Shown: one piece after another, positions 15,574 to 24,980 of the stretch | Position numbering within the stretch: position 1 is the first letter of the stretch | Layout of the letters: each line of letters begins with the position of its first letter | Assembly: GCA_007694935.1 (NCBI GenBank) | Contig: REES01000114.1 | Location: 1-48,937, forward strand | Direction: 5' to 3' | Source of the DNA: Rhodospirillales bacterium | GTDB lineage: Bacteria > Pseudomonadota > Alphaproteobacteria > Rhodospirillales > Defluviicoccaceae | DNA length: 48,937 bases | Program-made: the position numbers and the translations under genes | The notes under the pieces: model-generated | What the model saw: the letters and a program-made list of their open reading frames with translations, nothing else | The model's database searches: none | What the model was told of the DNA's origin: nothing

Positions 15574-17441
15574 CCGAACCGCTCCGCCCACGGCCCGAGC
15601 ATCGGCAGCACCGGCTCAAGCTGCTCCCGGTAATTGCGCCAGCGGGCGACGGAGCGGGCGTAGATCGGCTGCACCACTTGGTGGTAGCTGGGGGTGGCGA
15701 TGGTTCGTCCCTTGGCGCGTTCGCGGTATGCCAGCACCGCGTCGTCCCAGGGCAGCGCCAGGAAATCCAGGATGCGCCGGGTCTCGGCGGCAAAGTCGGC
15801 CACCAGGTCCTCGTACCGGGTGGCCAGCACCGGCAGCGGCAGCAGGGTGCGGTACCGTTCCCACAACCCCATCACCTGGGCGTAGAGCCGGGCCGTGCCC
15901 TCCAGGGTGGCGAAATGCACCATGGCGGCATTGGGGCGGAACGCCTGCATGAAGCCGCTCAGCACCACGTCGCAGGGATGGCGGAGGGCCAGGATGATGC
16001 GCGACTGCGGGAACAGCCGGTGGATCAGACCGGCATCGATGATGTCGAGAGGCATCTTGTCGACCAGGATGGCCTCGCTCCGATCGGGCAGGTACCGCGC
16101 CACCTCGCGGAAGTACAGGTCGCGCAGCTGAACGATGCCGGCGGCATCCAGGCCGGCAAGCGCGTCCGGGTAACCCGGCGGGGACTCCGCGAGAGCCTGC
16201 TTCACTGCGTCAATGGTCGGCTTCTCCTCCAGGGTGACGAGGGCCGGATGGGCATCCAGCACCTGATCCAGCAAGGTGGTGCCGGATCGCGGGAAGCCCA
16301 CCAGGAACACCGGCGGCGGGCCGTGCCGCGCCGGGTCGTGGGGCACCGGCGGCGACCACGTTGCGATCCAGTCCGCAGTAAAGCGGGCTTCCAGCCGGGC
16401 GATGGCCGCCGGAAACTCGGCAGTGTCGACCGCGCGTCCGGCGGGACTCTGCATCACCATCCGGTTGCCGTCGGCATAGCAGGCGAACGCGCGGCGGTAA
16501 TCGCCAAGTCGGTCAAGGGTGATGGCCCGCTCGAACGCGACGAACGCCCGAGTATCGGTGTCGAGCGCCGCGGTCCGGATCCGATCCAGCCGGGCGAGAC
16601 CGGCCTCGACGCGGCCCAGCCGTCGCTCGCAGCGGGCCGCGATGACGGTTGCCCGGCCGTGCCCAGGGGCGGTACGGATCGCGTGTTCCGCCATGGCCAG
16701 CGCATCTTCCAGCCGGTTGCGCCGCTCCCACAAAGCCGCCAGGGCCGCACGGGTATCGGCATCCTCCGGAGCCAGCGCCAGGGCGGCCTGAAACGCGCCC
16801 TCGGCCTCGTCGCGGCGCCCGAGGTCGCCCAACGCCTCGCCCAGCCAGCGCTGTGCCTTGCCATAGCCGGGCCTGAGTGCCACCGCCTCCCGGAACCGGG
16901 CCACCGCCGCTTCCGGGTCACCCAGAGCATGCAATGCCCTCCCCAGGTTGGCGTGGGCCTCGGCGTAGTCGGGGCGGCAGCGCAGCGCCTCGCGGTAGGC
17001 TGCCGGCGCTTCGGCGAGCTGCCCCGACTGCTGCAAGGCATTGCCGAGGTTGTTGTGGGCTTCCGCATAGTCGGGATTGAGCGCCAGCGCCCGGCGGAGA
17101 TGGGTCGCGGCGTCGCCCGGCCTGCCGCTCGCCAGGAGCACCGAACCCAGGGAATTGTGATAGACGGCGCTTCCGGTATTGAGGGCGACCGCTCGGCGGA
17201 TCAGTTTGGCCGCCGCCCCCTGGTCGCCTCGTTGGTGGGCGATCACCCCCATAAGATGCAGCGCATCGGGATGGCGAGGGGCGGCCGCCAGGACTTGGCG
17301 ATAGAGGCTTTCCGCCTGCTCGAGCCGGCCGGCTTGGTGGTGAGCGATTGCGGCATTCAGGGTCGCCGCAACCTCTGGAATCCCGGGGGTTGGGCGGCGG
17401 CGCCTGGAACCCGGGGTTGGCCCTGTCGCCGGCGGGCTCAT
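15537..17441 (-). CDS. TPR-repeat sulfotransferase family protein
   Basis: A 634-residue protein with an N-terminal array of about eight tetratricopeptide repeats (roughly 25-300) and a C-terminal sulfotransferase domain. The PAPS 5'-phosphosulfate loop is GFPRSGTTLLD from residue 382; the 3'-phosphate motif is ALRHPCDVVLSGF. Substrate is unknown; TPR-sulfotransferases may modify proteins or glycans. The ATG at 17441 overlaps the stop of the upstream TPR-glycosyltransferase gene (ATGA), so the two are translationally coupled. Longer in-frame extension to 17606 lies inside that gene and is not used. Confidence 0.88.
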   Translation of the reverse strand: MSPPATGPTPGSRRRRPTPGIPEVAATLNAAIAHHQAGRLEQAESLYRQVLAAAPRHPDALHLMGVIAHQRGDQGAAAKLIRRAVALNTGSAVYHNSLGSVLLASGRPGDAATHLRRALALNPDYAEAHNNLGNALQQSGQLAEAPAAYREALRCRPDYAEAHANLGRALHALGDPEAAVARFREAVALRPGYGKAQRWLGEALGDLGRRDEAEGAFQAALALAPEDADTRAALAALWERRNRLEDALAMAEHAIRTAPGHGRATVIAARCERRLGRVEAGLARLDRIRTAALDTDTRAFVAFERAITLDRLGDYRRAFACYADGNRMVMQSPAGRAVDTAEFPAAIARLEARFTADWIATWSPPVPHDPARHGPPPVFLVGFPRSGTTLLDQVLDAHPALVTLEEKPTIDAVKQALAESPPGYPDALAGLDAAGIVQLRDLYFREVARYLPDRSEAILVDKMPLDIIDAGLIHRLFPQSRIILALRHPCDVVLSGFMQAFRPNAAMVHFATLEGTARLYAQVMGLWERYRTLLPLPVLATRYEDLVADFAAETRRILDFLALPWDDAVLAYRERAKGRTIATPSYHQVVQPIYARSVARWRNYREQLEPVLPMLGPWAERFGYGLDDNPAAEA

Positions 17442-19072
17442 CGGTCGGCCACCGCTCGATCCGCGAAAGCCGCCCAGATCCCGGCCATCAGGCCGTCCCA
17501 GTTCCCCGGCGCATCCTGCCGGAACAGCCGCATGGTCGGGTACCAAGGGCTGGTGTCCCGGTCCAGCATCCAGCGCCATTCCGGGACGAACGGCAACAAC
17601 AGCCACACCGGCCTTGCCAGGGCGCCGGCAAGGTGGGCGACCGCGGTGTCCACCGAGATCACCAGGTCAAGGTTCGCGATCACCGCAGCCGTCTCGGCGA
17701 AATCGGTGAGACCGGGAGCAAGATCGTCGAGCCGGCTCTCGTCCAGGCCCTCCCTCAGGCCGGCCGCGCCGCCCACCTGCAGGCTGAAGAAACTGGCCGG
17801 CTGGATAGCGAGCAGCGGGGCCAAATGCCGGGCCGGCATCGAACGATTGGCTTCGTTGTCGTGGCGGGGATTTCCGGCCCAGGCCAGCCCGACCCATGGG
17901 CGGGGCCGGGATGCCAGCCGTTCGGCCCATCGGGACTGCCGGTCCGATGGCGCCGCGAGGTAGGGCACCTGCGCCGGGATAGTGGCAAGGCCGGTCCCGA
18001 ACAGGTGGGGCAGGCTCATCAGCGGCGCATGGCAGTCGACCGTCGGCAGCGCCTCACCCTTCCTCACCAGGGTCGTGACCGGAGCATCCGCGCCCGCGGT
18101 CAGACAGGCGAACAGGGGCGCCAAGGGCGGCTGGCACTCCAGGGTCACCGTGCCGCCGAGCTCCGCCACCCGGGCCGCATAGCGGACGAACTGAATGGCC
18201 GAGCCAAGACCCTGTTCCGCGTGCAGCAGGATGCGCCGGCCGGCCAGCGGTTCGCCGTCCCAGCGCGGACAGCCGAAGTCGCGCGGCGGAGTCGTGAACC
18301 CGGCCACCCGCCAGCGCCATTCGTAGGCGGCGAAGCCGTCCTCCAGCCGGCCCAGCAGCAGCAGCAGGGTTGCCCGATTGGCATGGGCCTCGGCGTGGCC
18401 GGGGTCGAGGGCGAGTGCCCGATCATAGGCCGCCATGGCGGCATCGTATTGGCCCTGTTCGTGCAGCACCCGGCCCAGGTTGGCGAGCGCCCCGGGATAG
18501 CGGGGGCTTCGCTCCAGCGCCGCCCGGTAGGCGGCTTCCGCCTCGGTCAATGCGCCCTGGCGCCGGAGCGCGCCGCCGAGGTTGTTGTACGCCAGGGCAT
18601 AATCCGGTCGGGCGGCGATAGCCCGGCGGTAGCACCCCTCGGCTTCCTTGGGTCGTCCCTGGCGCATCAGGACGTTGCCGAGGTTGCTCAGCGCCTCGGC
18701 CCGGCCGGGTTCCAGGGCAAGGGCCCGGCGCAGCGCCGCCTCCGCCTCCCTGGGCCGGCCGAGCGCCAGCAGCACAGCGCCGTGGTTGCTGTGGTACACC
18801 GCATTTCGGCGGTTGCGCGCAATGGCGCGGGAAATCAGCGCATCGGCGCGGGCGTGCTGCCCCTGCTGGTGGGCCACCAGCCCGAGCAGGTGAAGGGCAT
18901 CGGGGTGGCGGGGCTTGGCCTCGAGGATGCGCTGGTAGAGGGCAGCGGCGGCATCGAGGCTGCCGGCATTGTGGGCCGCCATAGCTTGCGCCAATATGGG
19001 CTCGACCGCTGCATCGGTCGCCGAGGACGGCACGGGCTTCCGGGACGGTCGATCGGAGATGGAGCGGACCAT
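17438..19072 (-). CDS. TPR-repeat protein with C-terminal glycosyltransferase-like domain
   Basis: A 544-residue protein: about eight TPRs (roughly 25-260), then a domain like those of TPR/GT41- or GT9-related glycosyltransferases. Diagnostic segments are LLHAEQGLGSAIQFVRYA, GLAWAGNPRHDNEANRS and SVDTAVAHLAGALARPVW, the last being the nucleotide-sugar-binding region; the end PWYPTMRLFRQ is also typical. Its first repeats closely resemble those of the downstream sulfotransferase protein. The ATG at 19072 begins 168 nt from the divergent DUF3576 gene. Donor and acceptor are unknown. Confidence 0.85.
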   Translation of the reverse strand: MVRSISDRPSRKPVPSSATDAAVEPILAQAMAAHNAGSLDAAAALYQRILEAKPRHPDALHLLGLVAHQQGQHARADALISRAIARNRRNAVYHSNHGAVLLALGRPREAEAALRRALALEPGRAEALSNLGNVLMRQGRPKEAEGCYRRAIAARPDYALAYNNLGGALRRQGALTEAEAAYRAALERSPRYPGALANLGRVLHEQGQYDAAMAAYDRALALDPGHAEAHANRATLLLLLGRLEDGFAAYEWRWRVAGFTTPPRDFGCPRWDGEPLAGRRILLHAEQGLGSAIQFVRYAARVAELGGTVTLECQPPLAPLFACLTAGADAPVTTLVRKGEALPTVDCHAPLMSLPHLFGTGLATIPAQVPYLAAPSDRQSRWAERLASRPRPWVGLAWAGNPRHDNEANRSMPARHLAPLLAIQPASFFSLQVGGAAGLREGLDESRLDDLAPGLTDFAETAAVIANLDLVISVDTAVAHLAGALARPVWLLLPFVPEWRWMLDRDTSPWYPTMRLFRQDAPGNWDGLMAGIWAAFADRAVADR

Positions 19073-19240
19073 GGCCGATTGGTACGGCCAAGCGGCGGCC
19101 GACCGCAAGAACGCGGTGGCGCCGGGTTGCGATGCCGCGTCAGCGCCGCTGCGACGGCCGGCGCGGAGCCGCAACGTTGACACGGGCAGGCTTGCGGGAT
19201 ACCAGCAAGGATGCAGTGCAGCGACGGAGGCTTGACCGAC

Positions 19241-19786
19241 ATGCAATGGTGCACACCACGGATGGTCACGGTGGTGGTGGCCCTGTTCGCGGGCGCCCTT
19301 CTGGTCGGATGCTCGGGCGCGAACGTTCAAGGCGAGTATCCGGACCGCCGGCGCGGAGACGCGACGCCTTACGGCAATCAGCGGGAATCGGTCTTCGGGC
19401 CGGGGGGGCTGTCGCTGGGCGGCGGCGGCAGCCGCACCCAGGAAGACGCCGGCGGCGGCGGTATCGGCGTCAACGGCTTCCTGTGGCGGGCTTCCCTGGA
19501 CACCGTCTCGTTCATGCCCGTAACCTCGGCCGACCCGTTCGGTGGCGTCATTATCACCGACTGGTACTCTCCGCCGGAAGCGCCCGACGAACGGTTCAAG
19601 ATGAACGTCTATATCCTCGGCCGGGCCCTGCGGGCCGACGGCGTGCGGGTCGCGGTGTTCCGGCAGGTCGCCGATGCGCGGGCCGGCTGGCGGGATGCGC
19701 CTCTGGCCGGGGAAACCGGCACCGAGATCGAGAACGCCATCCTGACCAAGGCCCGGCAGTTACGGGCGGACGTGCTCAGTAACTAG
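19241..19786 (+). CDS. DUF3576 lipoprotein
   Basis: A 181-residue predicted outer-membrane or periplasmic lipoprotein. The signal peptide ends in lipobox LVGC with acylated Cys24. A Gly-rich linker (about 60-75) leads to the conserved [19 protein letters not shown] and [13 protein letters not shown] segments typical of DUF3576. The family commonly precedes leuS and lptE in alphaproteobacteria, hinting at envelope work, but function is unknown. The ATG at 19241 is preceded by GGAGG at about 10 nt; the earlier ATG at 19211 has no such site. Confidence 0.85.
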   Translation: MQWCTPRMVTVVVALFAGALLVGCSGANVQGEYPDRRRGDATPYGNQRESVFGPGGLSLGGGGSRTQEDAGGGGIGVNGFLWRASLDTVSFMPVTSADPFGGVIITDWYSPPEAPDERFKMNVYILGRALRADGVRVAVFRQVADARAGWRDAPLAGETGTEIENAILTKARQLRADVLSN

Positions 19787-19822
19787 GCCCGCGACGCGGA
19801 CCTTCCCAGTCGTGCCGTTGCT

Positions 19823-19845
19823 CTGGCTGGCAACAGCCCAGCCAG
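19823..19845 (+). terminator. Perfect 8-bp hairpin just upstream of leuS
   Basis: CTGGCTGG (19823-19830) and CCAGCCAG (19838-19845) pair perfectly around a 7-nt loop, ending 18 nt before the leuS ATG and 37 nt after the DUF3576 stop. There is no following U-tract, so it may be a Rho-assisted terminator, a processing site, or a 5' structure affecting leuS translation. It is not a T-box. Confidence 0.35.
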
Positions 19846-19863
19846 CTGCCGGAATTGGTGACC

Positions 19864-22440
19864 ATGTCGCGGTACTCATTCAAGGACGTCGAGGCTAAGT
19901 GGCAGGCAGCGTGGGAAGAGCACCGCTGTTTTTCAGCCGACGAAGATGATCGACGGCCGAAATACTACGTCCTTGAAATGTTTCCCTATCCGTCTGGTCG
20001 CATCCACATGGGGCACGTGCGCAACTACACCATGGGGGATGTGGTGGCGCGTTTCATGCGCGCCCGCGGCTTCAACGTGCTGCATCCGATGGGGTGGGAT
20101 GCGTTCGGCCTGCCCGCCGAGAACGCCGCGATCGAGCGGGGGATCGACCCGGCCGAGTGGACCTACGGCAACATCGACACGATGCGGCGACAGCTCAAGG
20201 CGCTGGGGCTGTCGCTGGACTGGTCCCGGGAGTTCGCGACTTGCGATCAGGCCTACTACCATCAGCAGCAGCGGCTTTTCCTGGCGTTTCTGGCGGCGGA
20301 CCTCGCCTACCGGAAGGAATCCTGGGTGAACTGGGACCCGGTGGACCACACCGTCCTCGCAAACGAGCAGGTGGTGGACGGTCGCGGCTGGCGCTCCGGT
20401 GCGCTGATCGAGCGGCGCAAGCTCAGCCAGTGGTTCTTCCGCACCACCGCCTTCTCTGATGCGCTGCTGGAGGCGCTCGGCGAGCTGGACCGCTGGCCCG
20501 ATCGGGTCAAGCTCATGCAGCAGAACTGGATCGGGCGGTCCGAGGGAGCACGCATCCTGTTCCGACTGAAGGGGCGTGACGATCGGCTGGAGGTGTTTAC
20601 CACCCGGCCGGACACCTTGTTCGGGGCGTCGTTCTGCGCCATCTCGCCCAATCACCCCCTCACCCTGGCGCTGGCCGAGGAGAACCCGGACCTGGCCGAC
20701 TTCGTTGCCCGCTGCAACCGGCTGGGCACCAGCGAGGAGGCGATCGAGACGGCGGAGAAAGAAGGGGTCGACACAGGGCTGCGCGCCGTCCATCCATTCG
20801 ATCCGGATTGGGACCTTCCGGTCTACGCCGCCAACTTCGTGCTGATGGACTACGGCACCGGCGCGATCTTCGGCTGCCCCGCCCATGACCAGCGGGACCT
20901 GGAGTTCGCGCGCAAGTATGACCTGTCCGTGGTGCCGGTGGTGGCGCCGGAAGGGGTGGACCCAGCGTCCTTCGGGATCGGTGAGGAAGCGTTCACCGGC
21001 GATGGCCGGTTGATCAACTCCCGCTTCCTCGACGGCCTGACGGTGGCGGAGGCCAAGGCGGAGGCGGCTCGACGGCTGCACGCCGGCGGCGACGGCGAGA
21101 CCACCGTGAGCTACCGCTTGCGGGATTGGGGCATTTCTCGCCAGCGCTACTGGGGCTGCCCGATCCCGGTGGTGCATTGCCGGGAATGCGGGGTGGTGCC
21201 GGTGCCGGAGGATGCGTTGCCGGTGGTGCTGCCCCGGGACGTGCGGTTCGGCGAGCCGGGCAACCCCCTGGACCACCATCCGGAGTGGAAGCACGTGCCG
21301 TGCCCCGCCTGCGGCCGGCCGGCGTTCCGGGAAACCGACACGATGGACACGTTCGTGGATTCCTCGTGGTATTTCATCCGGTTCTGCTCGCCCCATGCCG
21401 GTCGGCCGGTGGACCCGGCGGCGGCCAGCTACTGGTTGCCGGTGGACCAGTACATCGGCGGCATTGAACACGCCATCCTGCACCTGCTTTATGCCCGCTT
21501 CTTTACCCGGGCGATGGCGAAAATCGGGTATGTTGACCTGGAAGAGCCGTTCTCGGGGCTGTTCACCCAGGGGATGGTATGCCACGAGACCTACCGCGAC
21601 GAGGCGGGCAAGTGGCTGTTCCCGACCGAGGTGGCCCGGCAAGACGACGGGTCGGTGGTGCATGCGGCAACCGGGCGGCCGGTGACCGTCGGCCGGTCGG
21701 AATCCATGAGCAAGTCCAAGCGCAACGTGGTCGACCCGGAAACCATCGTTGCGACCTATGGCGCCGACACCGCACGCTTGTTCATGATGTCCGACACGCC
21801 GCCGGACCGGGATCTCGAATGGTCCGATGCCGGAGTGGAGGGCGCATGGCGGTTCGTCAACCGGCTGTGGCGGATGATCGCCGAGAGTGACCTGCCGGTC
21901 GCGGCCGCGGGGACGCCGGCGCCGAGTGGCCTCGACCCCAGAGGGTCGACACCGGCCGCCGAGACGCTCCGCGCCGTGCACAAGGCCATCAACGACGTCA
22001 CCAGCGACCTTGAACGGTTCGGCTTCAACCGGGCGGTGGCGCGGGTGCGGGAACTGACCAATGCGGTGGCCGTCCTGAGCGACACGGATGAGGCCGCGGC
22101 ATGGGTGCGGCGTCAGGCGTTCGAGACACTGGTGCGGTTGATCGGACCGATGATGCCACACCTCGGCGAAGCGCTGTGGGAGCAACTCGGACACCAGACG
22201 CTTCTGGCGAGCGCGCCGTGGCCGGAGGCCGACCCTCGGCTGGTGATGGATGACACCGTCACCATCGCCGTGCAGGTGAACGGCAAGCTGCGTGGTACCA
22301 TGGAAATGCCGAGGGATGCGGCCGAAGGGGAGGTCCGCTCGGCGGTTCTCGCCCTGCCGGTGGTGGCGGAAGCGGTGGCGGGCCGCCCCCCACGGCGGCT
22401 GGTGGTGGTGCCGAACCGGATCGTCAATGTGGTGGTCTAG
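19864..22440 (+). CDS. leuS: Leucyl-tRNA synthetase
   Basis: Class I aminoacyl-tRNA synthetase charging tRNA-Leu, 858 residues. The HIGH motif appears as [15 protein letters not shown] near residue 42, the editing (CP1) domain lies at about 220-410 with [10 protein letters not shown] and [16 protein letters not shown], and the KMSKS loop is ESMSKSKRN near 617. The C-terminal anticodon-binding and tRNA-contact domains are complete. The ATG at 19864 gives the usual N-terminus ([11 protein letters not shown]); a GTG three codons earlier is possible. It overlaps lptE by 14 nt. Confidence 0.98.
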   Translation: MSRYSFKDVEAKWQAAWEEHRCFSADEDDRRPKYYVLEMFPYPSGRIHMGHVRNYTMGDVVARFMRARGFNVLHPMGWDAFGLPAENAAIERGIDPAEWTYGNIDTMRRQLKALGLSLDWSREFATCDQAYYHQQQRLFLAFLAADLAYRKESWVNWDPVDHTVLANEQVVDGRGWRSGALIERRKLSQWFFRTTAFSDALLEALGELDRWPDRVKLMQQNWIGRSEGARILFRLKGRDDRLEVFTTRPDTLFGASFCAISPNHPLTLALAEENPDLADFVARCNRLGTSEEAIETAEKEGVDTGLRAVHPFDPDWDLPVYAANFVLMDYGTGAIFGCPAHDQRDLEFARKYDLSVVPVVAPEGVDPASFGIGEEAFTGDGRLINSRFLDGLTVAEAKAEAARRLHAGGDGETTVSYRLRDWGISRQRYWGCPIPVVHCRECGVVPVPEDALPVVLPRDVRFGEPGNPLDHHPEWKHVPCPACGRPAFRETDTMDTFVDSSWYFIRFCSPHAGRPVDPAAASYWLPVDQYIGGIEHAILHLLYARFFTRAMAKIGYVDLEEPFSGLFTQGMVCHETYRDEAGKWLFPTEVARQDDGSVVHAATGRPVTVGRSESMSKSKRNVVDPETIVATYGADTARLFMMSDTPPDRDLEWSDAGVEGAWRFVNRLWRMIAESDLPVAAAGTPAPSGLDPRGSTPAAETLRAVHKAINDVTSDLERFGFNRAVARVRELTNAVAVLSDTDEAAAWVRRQAFETLVRLIGPMMPHLGEALWEQLGHQTLLASAPWPEADPRLVMDDTVTIAVQVNGKLRGTMEMPRDAAEGEVRSAVLALPVVAEAVAGRPPRRLVVVPNRIVNVVV

Positions 22441-22972
22441 CGCACGGTCGCGATCGGTCTTGGCGGCGGCGTTGATCATCGCCCTCGCCGGATGCGGCTT
22501 CCAGCCGATGCACGCGCCGCTGGTCCCATCCAGCCAGCAGTTGGCGGCAGGATTCGCCGCGACCGAGGTCGGATTGATCGCCGATCGGGAGGGTCAGATC
22601 CTGCGGGATGAGCTGCGCTACCGGCTGGGGATCGGCACCTCCACCGTGCCGCCGCGGTATCGTCTCAACGTCTCGCTCAGCGAATCCCTTACAGACGCGG
22701 CGCTGCAGCGCACCGGGCTGGCCACCCGGGCGGAGCTGCTGGTGAGGGCCAGATACACGCTGACCGAGGTTGCAACCGGCGAGGTGTTGCTGCAGGAGAC
22801 GGCGGCCACGATGAGCAGCTTCGACCTCACCGACGATCGTTTCTCGACCCTGGCCGCGGAGAATGACGCACGCGAAAGGGCCATGGGGCGGCTGGCTCAC
22901 GACATTCGGCTGCGGCTCGGCGCCTATTTCAGCGGCCGCCATGCCGTGGCCGACGAAAGGCGTCCGGGTTGA
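22427..22972 (+). CDS. lptE: LPS-assembly lipoprotein LptE
   Basis: A 181-residue outer-membrane lipoprotein that plugs the LptD barrel in LPS export. It has a short signal peptide with lipobox ALAGC (Cys23) followed by the family GFQPMHA, and later [10 protein letters not shown] and [12 protein letters not shown]. The start lies inside leuS (14-nt overlap) and the stop overlaps the holA TTG, so leuS, lptE and holA look like one coupled transcript, an order common in alphaproteobacteria. Confidence 0.9.
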   Translation: MWWSSARSRSVLAAALIIALAGCGFQPMHAPLVPSSQQLAAGFAATEVGLIADREGQILRDELRYRLGIGTSTVPPRYRLNVSLSESLTDAALQRTGLATRAELLVRARYTLTEVATGEVLLQETAATMSSFDLTDDRFSTLAAENDARERAMGRLAHDIRLRLGAYFSGRHAVADERRPG

Positions 22973-24006
22973 AGCTGGCGCCGGCCCGCATCGAGGCTTT
23001 TCTGACCCGTCCCGATGCGGCGGTCGCGGCGGTACTCGTATTCGGACCCGACTACGGGCTGGTCCGGGAACGCGCCGACCGCCTGATGGCAGCGGTGGTG
23101 CCGGCCGATGACCCGTTCTGCCGGGCCGAGTTGACCGGCCCGATGCTGCGGGCCGATCCAGCGCGCCTCGCCGATGAGGCTGCGGCCTTGGGGCTGTCGG
23201 GCGGGGGGCGCGTGGTGCGGGTACGTGACGCCACCGACGCCGCGGCATCGATCTTTGCAGATTGGCTCGGCAGGGCGCCGTCCGGTGCATTGGTCATTGC
23301 GGAGGCCGGCGATCTGGCCAAGCGCTCCACCCTTCGCAAGGCGTTCGAGGAAGCCGGCAATGCCGCGGCCATCGCCTGCTACGCTGACGACCCGGCAGCA
23401 GTGGCAGCCACCGTGCGGGAGGTGCTGAGCTCCCATGACCTTGCCATCGAGGGGGAGGCACTCGAATTCCTCTGCGCCCGACTCGGCAACGATCACGGGG
23501 TGACCCGACGCGAGCTGGAAAAGCTGGCGGTGTTCAAGGGGGGACCGGGCAAGGTGAACCTGGACGACGCGATGGCGGTGGTGGGGGATGCGGCGCAGGT
23601 CTCCCTCAACGCGGTGATCGACGCGGCCTGCCTTGGTGACGTGGCGGCGCTGGAAACGGCGCTTCAGCGGCTGGTGGCGGAAGGCTCGGTCGCGCCCGCA
23701 ACGGTGGTGCGGGCAGTGGGCCGCCATCTGCTTCGGCTGCTGCAGGCGCAGGGCCTGATCGCGGCCGGGACGGCGCCAGAGAGGGCGCTGATGAGCCTTC
23801 GGCCGCCGGTGTTCCGGGGGGAGCAGCCCCGGTTCCGCCGGCAGCTGGCGCTGTGGCCGATCGCGCGCATCGGGCCGGCGCTGGCACTGACGACGGGCGC
23901 TGAAATCCAGTGCAAGTCGACGGGCGTGCCCGCGGAGGCGGTGTGCGGCCGGCTGCTGATGCGGCTCGCCTCTGCCGCTGGCGCGGCAGGGCGGCCTCAT
24001 TCGTAA
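22969..24006 (+). CDS. holA: DNA polymerase III subunit delta
   Basis: Clamp-loader delta subunit that opens the beta clamp. The 345 residues begin [12 protein letters not shown], with VLVFGPDYGLVRERADRL in the first domain and FEEAGNAAAIACYADD and FLCARLGNDHGVTRRELEKLA in the middle, typical of alphaproteobacterial HolA. It uses a TTG start whose last two bases lie in the lptE stop (TTGA overlap). The 3' end overlaps the convergent parB gene by 10 nt. Confidence 0.93.
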   Translation: MKLAPARIEAFLTRPDAAVAAVLVFGPDYGLVRERADRLMAAVVPADDPFCRAELTGPMLRADPARLADEAAALGLSGGGRVVRVRDATDAAASIFADWLGRAPSGALVIAEAGDLAKRSTLRKAFEEAGNAAAIACYADDPAAVAATVREVLSSHDLAIEGEALEFLCARLGNDHGVTRRELEKLAVFKGGPGKVNLDDAMAVVGDAAQVSLNAVIDAACLGDVAALETALQRLVAEGSVAPATVVRAVGRHLLRLLQAQGLIAAGTAPERALMSLRPPVFRGEQPRFRRQLALWPIARIGPALALTTGAEIQCKSTGVPAEAVCGRLLMRLASAAGAAGRPHS

Positions 24007-24980
24007 TCCGGCGCGTCCTCGCGGAACCAATCGGCGCCGGCCAGGTCATCACCAGGCATCGGCGGCGCGGCGGGCGGGCCGTTCGCCCGAACCGGCATGG
24101 CGGTGGCCTGGCGGCCGTGGCTCAGGCGGTGGAGAATATCATCCAGTTGATCCAGGGAACGATAGTGCAGCACCAGCGCCCCGCCATTGCGGTTCAGCTT
24201 GATCTCCACGTTCAGACCCAGGCGTTCGCTGAGATCATGCTCGATGGCGCGCGTATCCGGGTCCTTGTCGGAGCGGCGTGCCCGGCCCGGCTTTCGCCCC
24301 TCCGCCTTCACCAGCGCCTCGGTCTGGCGGACGTTGAGACCGCGCCGGACCACCTTCTGCGCCAGCCCGGCAGCGTCGGTTGCCCCGATCAGGGCTCGGG
24401 CGTGGCCGGCTGACAAAGCGCCCGCATCCAGCAGGTCGCGTACCGGTTCCGGCAAGGCGAGCAGCCGGAGGGTGTTGGCGATATGGCTGCGGCTCTTGCC
24501 GACGCTGTGTGCCAGCGCCTCCTGGGTGTGCTCGAATTCGTCCAGAAGCCGGCGATAGCCTTCCGCCTCATCCAGCGGTGACAGATCCTGCCGCTGCAGG
24601 TTCTCCACCAAAGCGACCTCGCAAGCGGCACGGTCGTCGAGGTCCTTGACGATCACCGGCACGTCGTAGAGCTGCGCCATCTGCGCAGCCCGCCAGCGCC
24701 GCTCTCCGGCGATGATCTCGTAGGCGTTGGGGTCGTCGGGGTGGCGTCGTACCAGGATCGGCTGGAGGATGCCCTTGTCGGCGACGGAGGCGGCCAGGGC
24801 GTCGAGTTCATCGTCGGCCATCGACCGGCGGGGCTGGAATCGCCCGGGATAGAGCATCTCGATGGGAACGGTCTTGGTGGCACGAACCCGATCGAGGTGG
24901 GCCAGCGCCGCCTCATCTTCGCCCAGGAGGGCGGACAGGCCCTTGCCCAACCCGCGCTTGCGGGACTCCGCCGCGGTCAT
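23997..24980 (-). CDS. parB: Chromosome-partitioning protein ParB
   Basis: A 327-residue CTP-dependent clamp that loads at parS and spreads to form the partition complex. It starts with the ParA-contacting RKRGLGKGLSALLG, has the CTP-site motifs GERRWRAAQM and ENLQRQDLSPLDEAEGY, a helix-turn-helix around SVGKSRSHIANTLRLL, and a C-terminal dimerisation domain. Two candidate parS sites lie 1.4 and 3.4 kb upstream. The ATG overlaps the parA stop (ATGA). Confidence 0.97.
   Translation of the reverse strand: MTAAESRKRGLGKGLSALLGEDEAALAHLDRVRATKTVPIEMLYPGRFQPRRSMADDELDALAASVADKGILQPILVRRHPDDPNAYEIIAGERRWRAAQMAQLYDVPVIVKDLDDRAACEVALVENLQRQDLSPLDEAEGYRRLLDEFEHTQEALAHSVGKSRSHIANTLRLLALPEPVRDLLDAGALSAGHARALIGATDAAGLAQKVVRRGLNVRQTEALVKAEGRKPGRARRSDKDPDTRAIEHDLSERLGLNVEIKLNRNGGALVLHYRSLDQLDDILHRLSHGRQATAMPVRANGPPAAPPMPGDDLAGADWFREDAPDYE

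Noticed and set aside
14919-17963. A 1014-codon open frame on the plus strand opposite the two TPR genes.
   Set aside because: The minus-strand frames encode clear TPR, sulfotransferase and glycosyltransferase motifs; the plus-strand product is low-complexity Gly/Arg/His with no domain.
19933-22479. A very long open frame (about 848 codons) antisense to leuS.
   Set aside because: High-GC coding DNA commonly leaves the opposite frame open; the translation has no recognisable motif and is rich in Arg/His/Pro, as expected for a shadow frame.
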